Source of the DNA: Acytostelium subglobosum LB1
Taxonomy: Eukaryota > Evosea > Eumycetozoa > Acytosteliales > Acytosteliaceae
Reading direction: 5' to 3'
DNA: 64,000 nucleotides
Assembly: GCF_000787575.1 (NCBI RefSeq)
Contig: NW_012236521.1
Span: 700,924 to 764,923, forward strand
The translations under genes were made by a program, and so were the position numbers. The notes beneath the pieces were generated by a model. It saw only the letters and a program-made list of their open reading frames with translations. It was not told where the DNA came from and made no database searches. Position 1 is the stretch's first letter, and each line of letters starts with the position of its first letter. Shown here piece by piece: positions 1 through 10,979 of the stretch.

Positions 1-433
1 TTGATAGAGGGTTGAACTCTGATGCGGTCATCTCTGTGTCACCACCAGCTTTGGCGTCGTCGTCCATTGGGTCCGAGTCTGGATCGGACATGGCATCACC
101 GGTGCCTGACTCGCTCAGCTCGACAGCAGTCATACCTCTACGATTACGTTTGTTTGGATTGTTGGAGAATGGTGTGAAACTATTGTTGTTGCCTTGTTGT
201 AATGTGTTTGGTGATGCTTCGTCAGAGAGCATGCGGGCAATGTTGATTGGTGTCATGTCATCGATGCTACTGTCCATTGACACGCTGGAGATTGGTGTCA
301 AGTCACCTGGTGTTGCTGTGCCAGGTGTTGGTGTAGCATTGTTTGGCGTCGAAGGGTTTGGTGTTGACACCTCACCAGGCTTCATCCTTCTGACAAACTT
401 TATAGTCGTCTTTGGCTTTGGCGTTGTTTCCAT
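1..433 (-). CDS. Unrecognised low-complexity protein, N-terminal part (runs off left edge)
   Basis: An open reading frame begins at an ATG (431-433) and stays open to the window edge, giving about 144 residues of the N-terminus. It starts METTPKPKTTIKFVRRM and continues into a Thr/Pro/Asn/Ser-rich stretch with repeated T-P dipeptides, then a basic patch (NPNKRNRRG) and an acidic segment rich in D and E. No catalytic or membrane motif is visible. The TP-rich, charged, disordered character would fit a nuclear or regulatory protein, but that is inference and I do not recognise the family. The frame is supported by lack of stops over 430 bases and by codon use like neighbouring genes. Confidence 0.6.
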   Translation of the reverse strand, partial: METTPKPKTTIKFVRRMKPGEVSTPNPSTPNNATPTPGTATPGDLTPISSVSMDSSIDDMTPINIARMLSDEASPNTLQQGNNNSFTPFSNNPNKRNRRGMTAVELSESGTGDAMSDPDSDPMDDDAKAGGDTEMTASEFNPLS

Positions 434-1903
434 TGATTGATGGATAACCTACGCTATATCTATATATATGTGTTTGGTTTATATGTATATGTATGTATAT
501 ATATTTATGAAGTACTGGATGTAATGTAATGTTAGTTAAGATCAATCAATGAATGAGTTGATGTATATGTTTGATGTTGTAATAATGGATACACCAATTA
601 GTTGTAGTTGTAGTTGTAAAGGAATGGAATGAAGACGATGAAACCGGAAAAGCTTGGACATCCAGTTGAATGAGAGTGAAGGAATAAGCAGCGCCAAACC
701 AAACCAAACATTCGCTTGTGTCACGAGAATTATTGGACGACGAGTCACGCATCCAGGTTGTGTTTGTTGGAACGCGGGTGGTGGCAAGCTTCCTTCCCTC
801 TCTTCCAACGACCAACCAACCCCCACCAACAAACAGAAAAATAAAAATAATGGACGGCAAAGGTGGACTGGAAGGAAGTTCCTTTTGAAGGGTGGTGTGT
901 TTTGTGGGGTTGACGTGGTCCAGCTGAAGCGCAGAGATGATTACGCTCAGGCTATGTGTCACATGACAGCCATGCTTGTAAAGCATGTGCACATGATACG
1001 ATCATGTTGACTGACAGACTGTGCAATATCACATTGATGCATGCATGCCATAGCCACCATCACAGTGACCATGCCAGTCAATCAGTGAATGAGTGACCTT
1101 GTCCAAGATGTTAACATGACTCGGTGGGATTGTATGATTGGGCAAGACATGGAAGTTGAAGGTCAATGGTGATCACATGACCAACCGAGTATGTCCATTG
1201 CCGACATCATGTTCATGTGATTGTTACATCATATGAATGAATGAATGGATGAATGAATGATTGAACGAACAAAAGAGTGAATGAGCGAATGAGCGAATGT
1301 GAAAGATGGCTGGACATCAACAACATGGTGGATGTTGGAGTATGTTGATACCAAAGCCATGATAGGGAAGTGTGGTATGGTATGTATGGCAGTGGCAACA
1401 ACAATGGATTGACAATAGTATATGTTGGAACAAGGAATGTGTACATGACATTGTGGAACAAGTGAATGATGAATGAATGAATGACGACACAAAGTACACA
1501 CACACCCAATGTGATGACATACCAAGTCATACTAGTATACAATGACGTGGATATGGATGTGGATGTGGATGATATACCAACCTATAATGCTTACTACTAC
1601 TTGGAGACTACTACTCAGTTAGATAGATAGATAGATAATGATTATGTTCTTGTAGAGATAAGTTATCCAGGTTGGGTAATGTGGGTGGTTATTGAATGAG
1701 TTGTGTGAATGGAAGCGAGTGGGCTTGTTTTCTTTTTTCATCTCACTCCTAGCTTGTTGTTTGATGTGCATGGAGAGAGTGAGATGAGGATGGTAGGTCA
1801 CTGGTCAGTCAGTCACATGTTGACTCAATGTCTTCCAATATATCATCCATCCATCCATCCATGATCTTTGGACATTACAACATAATATAAATATATTAAT
1901 TTA
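434..1903. other. Intergenic, 1.5 kb, upstream of the first gene and downstream of the transporter
   Basis: No convincing gene. The part near 650-1010 has mixed composition and short open frames on both strands, none with an ATG start and good codon use. The part at 1215-1300 and 1460-1490 is built of TGAA/TGAG tetramers, which are TCAN tetramers on the minus strand, and 1620-1636 is a GATA run. Probably promoter and flanking DNA for the partial gene at the left edge. Confidence 0.5.
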
Positions 1904-3818
1904 TTATTTGGAGTCGTCGACTTCGACGACAACTGAGGGTACCTGATCTGATGATAGGTTGGAGTATTGGTTGGGTATGGCATCCATCATGATCTCATTG
2001 CTGGATGCTATTGATGAGGAGACCGATGCATCGTCAACGTCAACGTCAAGACTGACATTCGATACGTCAGCTGTTTGCGTTGCAGCCTGTTCACGTTTGT
2101 TACGGAAGTATGATGCTACTGTGACCATTCCACAACCGGCCACTACAATGGGTCCTCCAATATATGTGAATATGCCTGGTATCTCTCCCTCGCCAACGAA
2201 ATAGCCCATCACTGTGCCAATTGGTGGTTCGAGTAGTAGTGTCACTGATATCTGTTGTGTAGTTGTTGGGAGGGAATGTGTCAGTCACCAATTGATTAGT
2301 TTGATTGATTGAATGGGATGGGATGGTCCATATTCATCCATCCATCCATCCATCTGTGGATGGTGATACTTACAACTACAGGTTCAACATATTTGATAAT
2401 GGCATTCACTCCAGTGTGACCAACTATTCCTGGGACTACATTAATTGAATGATTGTTAATATATGGGATGATTCCAATCCATGTCACACAACAACTTACA
2501 GAATGCAACATATAGTGCAAGCCAGACAAATGCTGGACTTGCCCATCCGAATACTCCAAAGTTCTGTCCTTCCTATATTAGTGAATGAACGTGTATATAA
2601 CATTAGTGGGATAGTTCCAGAGATATACGATCAAGATATATGATCAATCATACCTTGGCAACTGGCATTGTCTCAAAGATTAGAGAACTAAATGTTAATA
2701 CTAGTGACGCAATGAATGTCACTGGGAATGCATATAAGTACAAGGACATCCATGTCCTCAGATTAGATCCAGCGAATAAATAAAAGACGATGCATACTGC
2801 AGCCATCAGTGCGAGGAAGTCACCATATACTGTTGGCTAACAATGATTGAATGAATGAGTGAGTGAGTGAATGGAATGCATGTCCGGGGATGATGATACA
2901 TACTCGGATACCATTGACAGGTCCAGACGTAAGGAAGAGTGAATCAAACATTGTGATGACGAGGCCAATGAATCCTATGAGACAGCCAAAGATCTCACCT
3001 TTGGAGATTGGCTTGCGCATTACAACCATGACAATGACGATCATGATTGGGTTGGACGTGACAAAGAGTAGACTGTGTGAGAGTGATGTCTTGTTGAGAC
3101 TGCTGATCCACATGCCAAAGTGACCGGCCAGCACACAGCCAGTGCCCGTGAGGATGACCCACGTCTTCCACGAGAGGAATCGCGCGCGACATTCGGACTG
3201 CTCGGTGCGACGTTCATCAATCGATGCAAACTTGGTCTGGCGCACGTTGATCAGCACCGTCTGCCAGGAGATGGGCAGCGACGACACGAGTCCAGCGGGC
3301 AGCACGCCGACAAAGGACTTTGCCAAGTGTATTTCAAACAGGGGGTAGAGTGTGTGCAGGTCGACGAGGAAGCCAATCAAGAGCATGATCGATGTCACCT
3401 GAAGACGCCAGCTTGCCTTGCGCAATGGTGGCACGTCCATCTTTTTCAATGCGGGTCCACTAGATGACATGGCCAGTAGTGCGGCCACCAATATCACATA
3501 GCACCATAATGGTACTTTCTTCTTGCCTCCCTGTTGTTGTTGTTGCTGTGTTTGTTTCTGTTCCTGTTGTAGGTTGGTGTCGTCTCTGAACTGTATATCC
3601 TCGAGTATTAGTGCACTTTCATCGGGATGTGCACCTACTCCATCAATGTCGGCTATTGTTGGTGAGGTCAACAATGGACGGTCCAACTCTATATCTTGTT
3701 CTCCGCCATTGCCACCACCGACACCATTGTGGTTTGTAATGATAGTTCCAGTCTCTGTTGTCCTCGACCTATCATCTTCATCACTCGAATCATTGAGCAA
3801 CTGGAAGTTGGAAGACAT
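1904..3818 (-). CDS. Drug/metabolite transporter (EamA/DMT superfamily) membrane protein
   Basis: Five exons (3818-2904, 2836-2654, 2572-2500, 2435-2374, 2251-1904) join in frame to about 526 residues. Residues 1-105 are a hydrophilic, Q/D-rich cytosolic tail. The rest reads as roughly ten hydrophobic helices in two EamA-like halves, the first ending in a helix with GCLIGFIGLVITMFDSLF and the second containing the typical EPVVISVTLLLEPPIGT stretch followed by GGPIVVAGCGMVTVAS. That pattern and length fit the DMT family, which moves small solutes or nucleotide-sugars. The substrate cannot be told from sequence. The tail after the last helix is S/D-rich. Introns carry GTATGT/GTAAGT donors. Family call is sure; the exact transport role is unknown. 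Confidence 0.85.
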
Positions 3819-4205
3819 GATTGGACTTGTATGTCTGTATGTCTGTGTGTGATTGTGATTGTGATTGATTGATTGATTGATTGAATTGAGTGTGTCTTTG
3901 CAACAAGCTATGCAACCGTTGTACCCTTACAACAACAATGTTTGCTGTGCACGCCTCCCAGTCCTTGTTATCAATCCACTCTGAGGAGTCGTTTATTTAA
4001 TCAAAAAAATCGGGTGCAAGGCCAGGGCCTCACCCCTCGTCACGACCGATCGTTGGAATGTCCGGGTTTGGGTACCAAATTTTTCGAAGTGATGTTGCTA
4101 TCGCTACACCATAGGTTGTTGATGTTGTTCCGAACCCAATTCTGACTCAATGCGTTGTTGTTGGATGCCATGGCACTGACACATATCTCTCATTCATTCA
4201 ATCGA
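3819..4205. other. Intergenic between transporter start and ankyrin-like gene
   Basis: Contains a GATT tetramer run at 3867-3890 just upstream of the transporter start (TCAA on that gene's sense strand) and a GC-rich hairpin at 4012-4035. No gene seen. Confidence 0.5.
4012..4035. repeat. GC-rich imperfect hairpin
   Basis: GGGTG-CA-AGGCC then a two-base loop and GGCCT-CACCC: two stacked five-base arms separated by a CA bulge. It sits in a noncoding gap. A related string (GGGGGCAAGCC...CCTCACTCC) occurs near 45391. Confidence 0.45.
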
Positions 4206-6050
4206 TCAATCATTCAACTTAAGTTGACCTTTGATGAATATGATGTACTCTGGTAGACACTTGCCTGCTTGCTGGACGTGTGTGAGGACTTTATCACAAC
4301 GTTCAGGATGTTGTCGGTGTAGTAGTTTGATGATTGATAGGTTGCCACGTGATGCCGCTCTGGATATTGCTAGATCAGTCCAGGACGCTTCCTCCAAGAC
4401 TCGATTGTCCAGGAGGAACTTTACAATTGGTGTGTGTCCATTGAGTGCTGCCGTATCAATGGCACTGGCGGTGCAGCCCTCTGTTCGATTGTAATGTAAG
4501 AACTGAACGACGTCCAAGAATCCATTGCCTGCTGCCAGGTCCATGGCTTCGGTCGTGCAGCCCTCGGTACGATTGTAATGCAAGAACTGAACGATTGGAA
4601 GGCTGCCTATCGATGCAGCCATGTTCATCGCAGCCTCGGAGCAGCCCTCTGTTCGAATGCTATGAAGGTACTGGACTACGTCCAAATGGCCATCCTCGCA
4701 GGCATAGTCCATGGCAGCCATGGTGCAGCCTTCAGTGCGGTGGTCATTGAGATACTTGGCAACGGAGAGGTGGCCACACAGAGCAGCCCTGTCCATGGCC
4801 TCGGTCGTGCAACCCTCAGTACGGTGCTCGTCAAGATACTGAACGACAGAGAGGTGGCCACACAGGGCGGCTTTGTCCATGGCCTCGATCGAGCAGCCCT
4901 CTGTGCGGTGCTCGTTAAGATATATCACTATTTCGAGATGGCCGTTCTCAGCTGCCATGTCCATCGCGCGTATTGTGCATCCCTCAGTGCGATGCTCATG
5001 AAGGTACTGAACGACCTCGAGATGGCCATTCTCCGCAGCCATGTTCATCGCGCGGTATGAGCATCCCTCAGTTCGATTCTCATGAAGATACTTTAACATC
5101 AACAAATGGCCATTACTCGCGGCATAGTCCATCGCATTGATAGTGCAGCCAACCTTGTCCATGTGCCGGTCCAGATGTAGAACAATGTTATAGTGGCCAT
5201 TTCCTGCTGCGTCGTCTATCGCATTGGTCGTGCACTTTGCACCGCAATGGGATTGCAGGTAATCAATAATTGAGAGGTGCCCTTGTTGTGCTGCATGGTC
5301 CATGGCATCGGTGGTGCATTCGGCATTGCAGTGTTCTCTCAGATATTGAATGATTGAGAGGTGGCCATTACCAGCGGCGCAATCCATTGCCTTGGTCGTG
5401 AAGCCCTCAGTGCGGTGCTCATTGAGAAACTTGACGACATCCAGGTGTCCGTTGCCAGCGGCTTTATTCATCGCCCTCACGGTGCAGCCCTCGGTTCGAT
5501 GTTGGTGAAGGAACTGGACGGTGGGCAGATCCCCACGTGCCGCTGCCTCTGACAATGCAATGATTTTACAGCCCTCGGTGCGATGTTGATGAAGGAACTC
5601 CACGAGGGGCAATGATGCAGCATAGTTCATGGCAAGCTTAGTGGCCGATGATCCATTTTGATGTAGATATGTGACCATGTCCAATCTATTAATTCTTGAC
5701 ATTATATCAATGATAGGCATTGCTCTAAATACATCAGGATACATCGTTAAAAGGTATTTGAGTACATATTGATGAGCATGGAAGTTGGCAAATGATGTAG
5801 AGTCTATGAATGCTCGATTATGTAATGCAACTAATAATGGTCCACTATTGTTATTATAATAAATGCAGACCTTTAACAACCATTTAGCAACTACATCATC
5901 CCATTTTAATGCTTGTATTGTAACATTGCTGTTTGTCTTTATAGTTGTCTTTGTCTCTGTTGGTCGTTTGTTCAAGTCTGTTACACATTTGAACAAATAA
6001 TGTGACAACCATCTATCATTGAATACTTGTTTGAATAAACAATCATTCAT
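4206..6050 (-). CDS. Ankyrin-type repeat protein with RTEGC-phased repeats
   Basis: A single intronless frame of 614 residues. The first 110 residues (MNDCLFKQVFNDRWLSHYLF...) are a non-repeat helical region. From about residue 110 to 590 there are some 14-15 degenerate ankyrin repeats of about 33 residues, with cores like AMDxAAxNGHLxVVQYLHEH followed by RTEGCT. The -AAxNGHL- and -VVQYL- parts are the usual ankyrin helices. The RTEGC linker, repeated in most units, is a hallmark of this lineage-specific family. Ankyrin repeats bind other proteins; the partner is unknown. No signal peptide or membrane segment. Related proteins form large families in dictyostelids, from memory. Confidence 0.85.
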   Translation of the reverse strand: MNDCLFKQVFNDRWLSHYLFKCVTDLNKRPTETKTTIKTNSNVTIQALKWDDVVAKWLLKVCIYYNNNSGPLLVALHNRAFIDSTSFANFHAHQYVLKYLLTMYPDVFRAMPIIDIMSRINRLDMVTYLHQNGSSATKLAMNYAASLPLVEFLHQHRTEGCKIIALSEAAARGDLPTVQFLHQHRTEGCTVRAMNKAAGNGHLDVVKFLNEHRTEGFTTKAMDCAAGNGHLSIIQYLREHCNAECTTDAMDHAAQQGHLSIIDYLQSHCGAKCTTNAIDDAAGNGHYNIVLHLDRHMDKVGCTINAMDYAASNGHLLMLKYLHENRTEGCSYRAMNMAAENGHLEVVQYLHEHRTEGCTIRAMDMAAENGHLEIVIYLNEHRTEGCSIEAMDKAALCGHLSVVQYLDEHRTEGCTTEAMDRAALCGHLSVAKYLNDHRTEGCTMAAMDYACEDGHLDVVQYLHSIRTEGCSEAAMNMAASIGSLPIVQFLHYNRTEGCTTEAMDLAAGNGFLDVVQFLHYNRTEGCTASAIDTAALNGHTPIVKFLLDNRVLEEASWTDLAISRAASRGNLSIIKLLHRQHPERCDKVLTHVQQAGKCLPEYIIFIKGQLKLND

Positions 6051-6551
6051 CTATATCTCTTTATCTCTATCTCGATACTCGATTTCTGAACTTGAACTTC
6101 TTATTATATCATTTATCATGATACTTTGAAATGGATTCTTGGATGATGTAGGTCAGGAATGATGCTTGAGTGGTCCTTCTGAAACAAAAGCACTCAGACT
6201 GCTAGGAATGTAGTATCTGCTCGACTCAAAAACACAACTCATCTCTGGGGTGTCCACCATTCATTCCCCCACCCGGGTCAAGCAACAACAACAGTTCATT
6301 CACAATCCACGTGTTCATTCTCACTCATTCATTCATTTCAAACAAGATACAAAGATAGACAGATAGATAGATAGTACTAATACTAATACTAATTATTATT
6401 ATTATTTATATCTCTAAATCATAAACATCATTATTAATATTATATTTATTATAAAGGTGTATTAATAAGAATAGCGCTATTCCAGGTTGTTGTTAATACC
6501 AAAAGATCAGTCAGACAGACACACTCACATAACATAAAGACATAGATAAAT
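6051..6551. other. Divergent promoter region between ankyrin-like and VAMP7-like genes
   Basis: Both flanking genes point outward, so this 500-base gap should hold both promoters. The outer parts are AT-rich, with ATT and GATA runs at 6361-6410. The middle (6170-6300) is less AT-rich. No gene seen. Confidence 0.5.
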
Positions 6552-7543
6552 ATGACTATATTATATGCTTCAGTTGGATATAAAGGAAGCGTACTAGTTG
6601 AATACGCTGTTGATAATGGAAACTTTGTAGAGACTGCTAGAACGTATGAATCAATCAAACTAAAAGACAAGTAGAAGTGAATGATTGAACGAATGAATGA
6701 ATACTAACAATGATGATCACACTTACTTAGACTGCTTACAAAGATACCACCATATGCAAAGAAGGTAGGTAGTACCTTTGATTGATTGATTGATTGATTG
6801 ATCGATCGAATGATGATTGACACGATAACTTTTTACTTACTTACTGACACGACTCATCGGCAAAATTTATAGAGTTACTCAGTGAATGGACATAACTTCC
6901 ACTACATATCAGAGAATGAACTGGTGTTCCTGTGCTTCTGTCATGAGAAGCTTGGATTCTCCACACCATTCGACTTCCTAATGGACGTGCAGTCTCGATT
7001 CATTGCCGCCTACGGACATAACCTACCATTCAACGCACCACCAGCAACCTATGATCCATTTGGAAGAGTTCTAGAGGATAGGATGGTATGTGTTTCCAAT
7101 CCCAATCATTCAATCACAATCCAATCACATCAACCTAACCTCCATCCAATCAATCATTCAATCAAAAGAAATATTACTCGAATCCACAATCAAACAAGAT
7201 AAACATGATCAAGGAACAGGTGTCAGTGGTGAAGGATGAGTTGTCCACAACATTGGAGAAGACATTGAACAGAGGAGAGAAGATTGAGATCATTGTAGAT
7301 AAGACAGAGAAGTTACAGGCAGAGTCCTTCCATTTCAAATCAAACTCCACTCAGCTCAAGAGGAAGCTATGGTGGGAGAACAAGAAGATGTTGCTCATCA
7401 TCCTCGTCGTTGTATTTGTAAGTTTGGCGAGTCATTATAATGGTGGATTATGGATGAAGTACTGACATCGACCAACCATCATATTATAGATCATATTAGC
7501 ACTGATTACCATTGGTATCCTCAAGTTTGTTCACGTTATTTAA
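6552..7543 (+). CDS. VAMP7-family longin R-SNARE
   Basis: Five exons (6552-6643, 6731-6764, 6873-7085, 7169-7417, 7490-7543) give 213 residues. The N-terminal longin domain (about 1-115) starts MTILYASVGYKGSVLVEY and includes NGHNFHYISENELVFLCFC. A SNARE helix follows (about 130-190) with the R-SNARE zero-layer arginine in LNRGEKIEIIVDKTEKL. The protein ends in a hydrophobic anchor and a very short tail (FVHVI). This is the full domain plan of VAMP7, which drives fusion at late endosomes, lysosomes and contractile-vacuole membranes. The 3' splice site at 7168 was chosen because it restores the conserved KYYSNPQSNKIN segment; a site at 7198 would delete it. Dictyostelids have more than one VAMP7 paralogue, so no symbol is given. 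Confidence 0.9.
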
Positions 7544-7821
7544 ATGTCATAGTAAAAGATGTCATTGATATCCCCTCTACCTTCGTCGCCTCTCTCTTGG
7601 CATCAGTCAACTCATTCATTCATATCATTGATCAACATGGACACAGCACAGGTAACTAACCAAAGGATGAATGGTTTAATAAGATATTGTTGTTATGTTT
7701 AGAAGAGTACAAAGGTTTGGTTGGTAGGTAGGTAGCAGGGACGACAGCATCAATGAATGCCAACGTGATTGATTGAATGATTGAATGATTGATCGAACGA
7801 TTGAATGAATGATTTGGCTAC

Positions 7822-9236
7822 TCAGTATTTTCCATCCATGTGTCCATAGACATGCGCCTCGATCTCGTTCATAGGGAACTTCTTTGTACAGAATGGACAA
7901 TCGGCAGTGGTAGTAGCACTGTTTCCAGAAGAAGCGGCGGCAGCTTGTTTGTTCTGTGCTGTCTGTGGCTGAGCTGGCGAGGGTGATTGGGCGGGAGGTG
8001 GCTGAGCAGCAGAGACAATTGGAGGATAGAATCCATATGCGTTGCCTGGGGCGGCGACGACGCCTGGTGTGTACTTGGGTGGCGCTGCGGCGGTGGTGGG
8101 CACGGCAGGTGGCTGGTACATCTGCTGCTGCTGCAACATCTTTTGTTGGAAGCTGAGTGGAGCTGTCGAGTTGGCGTCTTTACCACCGGCTGTGCCAGCG
8201 GTGGCTGGAAGTGCGATGGTGCCATGTGGAGGATATGGTAGAGTCGACTTCATCGTGTACATTGGAGTGGCGTCTGGCATGGGGATGGCAGGTGGCATGT
8301 TTGGCTGAGCGATCAGCACGGCGCCAGGGAACTGTTGCTGGATCTGTTGTTGAGGGGTCATTGGTTGCAACCAAGGTGGTGGCTGAGACGCTGCTGTGCT
8401 CTGATGTGTCTTAATCTGTTCACACTTCTGATCGAGATCCTTTATCTGTTGTTCCATTGCGATCACCTTCTCGTTGGTCTTGTTAACAACGTCCATCACC
8501 AGCTCAAACTTTGATTCCTGTTTGTGTCATCGCGATGTTAGTAGTTGCCGGGCTTGACCATTGGGCACATGTACAAGACACATACCATTGTCTTCATTAT
8601 TTGAGCCAACAGATCATTAATAGACTGCTGCTGTGAGGCCTGTTGTTGTTGCTGTTGTTGCTTCATCTGTAGAGTCTGCATGAAGCTGGGTGCCTGAGGT
8701 TGAGCTTGGGGTTGGGCTTGTGGCTGTTGCTGTGGCTGTGGTGGTTGCTGCTGCACCTGGGTAGGTGGCATGTATTGAGGTGAAGAATGTTGTTGTTGAT
8801 CCAAAACAGGTGAGGCTACACTTGCTGGTGGGGATGATGTTGTTGTTGCTGCTGTTGGTACATTATTGGAAGGCAACAGATAGTCGACATTGGATATTGA
8901 TGATTTAATATTGTGTGATATGACTGGTGACACTGCTGGTGGTGACGGTGCCTTGATTGAGGAGGCATGGTAAGTTGTTGGAGCATGTATTCCACTGTTG
9001 TTGTATAGGTTGCTATTATTATTATTATTGGTGTTATTTCTACTATTGTTATTTACAAGTGAATCGAAATCAATATTCTGTTGTTGTTGTAGTTGTTGTT
9101 GATTGAGTTGAGTTGCAGAGACATGTTCAAATGTGAATCCTACATCATCATCACCTCCTTGTTGCTGTTGTTGTTGTGGCTGAGGTGGCTGATGTGACTG
9201 CTGTTGTGGCTGCTGTGAATAATGTGGAGGATACAT
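7822..9236 (-). CDS. Poly-Q/proline-rich protein with C-terminal C2H2-like zinc finger
   Basis: Two exons (9236-8586, 8517-7822) give 448 residues. Residues 1-215 are low-complexity Q/P/N/S sequence. A predicted coiled coil follows the intron (about 218-255, including NKTNEKVIAMEQQIKDLDQ), then an Ala/Pro/Gln-rich linker. The last 30 residues hold CPFCTKKFPMNEIEAHVYGH, a C-x2-C-x11-H-x3-H arrangement. The spacing and the -FP...HV..H pattern resemble the ubiquitin-binding zinc fingers at the C-termini of TAX1BP1, CALCOCO, optineurin and NEMO. That resemblance is by eye only; ubiquitin binding is inference. The gene is convergent with the VAMP7-like gene, with 278 bases between the stops. Confidence 0.75.
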
Positions 9237-9788
9237 TCTTTTTTTGGTATTATTATTATGACTTATCTATATGTATGTATAAATATATTTGATTGATTGA
9301 TTGATTGAATGAATGATTGAATGAATAAGTGAAGTGAAGTGAGAGCTAGAGAGATGATTGATTGATTGAATGATTGAATTATTGAGTGTGTTCCACCAAC
9401 CAACACACTTCACTTTCAATCTTCATTATTACTCCCTCATCTCCACCACCAACACCAATTTCACTCACTTTCAACACACTAAAGCCTGGGTTTAGTGCAT
9501 TCCTCGATTCACGGGACTAGTGCATTGTGTTGCGCTGGACATCATCATAGCTCTTCCCTCAAGGAGAAGACAAGTCGTGTCATATCAAGAGAGATAGTTT
9601 GATAGTTTGATGACTCATAGTTGCGACCTCAGAGACACTCTTTATTTACAAAGCAAGGACTTAACTCTTGTTGTTATTGTTATTGTTGTTGTAGTTGTTG
9701 CTGATAGTCTGCTTGATCTCTAAATGTAATGAATGACATTGGTTGTTAGGATGGTAAGATCATGATAATGAAGATGCAGTGATTAAGG
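9237..9788. other. Intergenic, 0.55 kb
   Basis: Lies between the start of the zinc-finger gene and the stop of NUBP1, both on the minus strand. It opens with GATTGATTGATTGATTGAATGA runs (9289-9320, 9357-9380), which are TCAA tracts on the sense strand of the downstream gene. No gene recognised. Confidence 0.5.
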
Positions 9789-10796
9789 TTACATACTTTC
9801 GAAAATGATTCGATATTGCTTGGTCGCTTCAGAGTCTGGATAGGTGGTCAGGTAACTCTTGCCTTCGTCGCATGATCTGGCAATGAGTGGATCAATTGGT
9901 ATTCTTCCAAGGAATGGAACATTCATCTCTCTTGCCATCACCTCTGCGCCACCACTTGTTGGTATGAATATCTGTGATTCTTTCTGTTCATAGTTGAGTT
10001 GAATGCGTGAGTAAGTACCATTGATCGAATATATGAATGAATGAATGAATGAACTTACAGTGCACTTGGGACAGACAAAGCCAGACATGTTCTCAACGAC
10101 ACCGATGATGTTGACACCAACCTTCTTGCAGAAGTTGATCTCCTTTCTTACATCGATGAGTGAGACGTCTTGAGGTGAGGTGATGATGACTGCTCCATCA
10201 ATGTTGGAAGTCTTGAGGTATTGTACGATGGAGAGATGCTCGTCTGAGGTGCCAGGCGGTGTGTCCACAACCAGGTAGTCAAGCTCGCCCCAGAACACAT
10301 CCTTCAAGAACTGTTTGATCAGACCATTCTTCTTTGGTCCACGCCAGATGACTGCCTCCTCCTCGCTGTCCAGCAGGAAGCCCACGGACATGACGGCGAG
10401 GTTGTCCTCGACGTAGACTGGGTCCCAACCCTGGTTGCTTGTGTGTATCTGCTCGCCCTCGAGTCCCATGATCTTGGGTATGGATGGGCCGCATATGTCA
10501 ATGTCGAGCAGGCCGACCTGCGTATCCTGTTGCGCAGCCAATGCAAAGCTGAGCTGCGATGAGAATGTGCTCTTGCCGACGCCACCCTTTCCCGAGAGTA
10601 CCAACACCTTGTGCTTGACCGATGCCATCCTCTCCTCTATCGCGACAATGTCAGGGTCTGGACCCTTTGGGCCATCTGCACATATCTGTTGGTTTGGGCA
10701 ACCCTTGCAAGCATCTGATTTGCCAGCTGATGCCGACTCTGTTCCTGGGCAATGTTCAGGAGGAGGTTGTACCAATTCCTTTGTTGTTCCACTCAT
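9789..10796 (-). CDS. nubp1: Cytosolic Fe-S cluster assembly factor NUBP1 (MRP/Mrp-type ATPase)
   Basis: Two exons (10796-10059, 9983-9789) give 310 residues. The N-terminus carries the NUBP1 cysteine pattern C-x13-C-x2-C-x5-C (around HCPG...[12 protein letters not shown]), which binds a permanent 4Fe-4S cluster. The deviant Walker [10 protein letters not shown] lies at about residue 70, and [12 protein letters not shown] and [11 protein letters not shown] (bridging CxxC) follow. NUBP1 and its partner form the scaffold that builds 4Fe-4S clusters for cytosolic and nuclear proteins. The 75-base intron (10058-9984) contains no stop and keeps frame, so retention would insert 25 residues right after the bridging CPKC. 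Splicing restores the family sequence [17 protein letters not shown], so I treat it as an intron. Confidence 0.93.
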   Translation of the reverse strand: MSGTTKELVQPPPEHCPGTESASAGKSDACKGCPNQQICADGPKGPDPDIVAIEERMASVKHKVLVLSGKGGVGKSTFSSQLSFALAAQQDTQVGLLDIDICGPSIPKIMGLEGEQIHTSNQGWDPVYVEDNLAVMSVGFLLDSEEEAVIWRGPKKNGLIKQFLKDVFWGELDYLVVDTPPGTSDEHLSIVQYLKTSNIDGAVIITSPQDVSLIDVRKEINFCKKVGVNIIGVVENMSGFVCPKCTVSSFIHSFIYSINGTYSRIQLNYEQKESQIFIPTSGGAEVMAREMNVPFLGRIPIDPLIARSCDEGKSYLTTYPDSEATKQYRIIFESM

Positions 10797-10979
10797 TGTA
10801 TCTCTATGTATTTGTATATGTGTAATTAGTTATCTGTATGAGTTTGAAGAAATGAGATAGCATAATGTGAAACTTCAAGATATATCAAATTCTCGAAGAA
10901 TCTTCGAAACGATCATTCGGCCCCCAAAGGCCATCTTAACTTGAACGTTGTCAATCGACATCGACATGGACATAATAGT

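Noticed and set aside
546-1010. Open frames on both strands in the first intergenic region
   Set aside because: They begin at non-ATG codons, overlap each other antisense and have simple-repeat composition.
7169-7198. Alternative acceptor at 7198 for the fourth VAMP7 exon
   Set aside because: It would delete KYYSNPQSNK, a segment conserved in the family.
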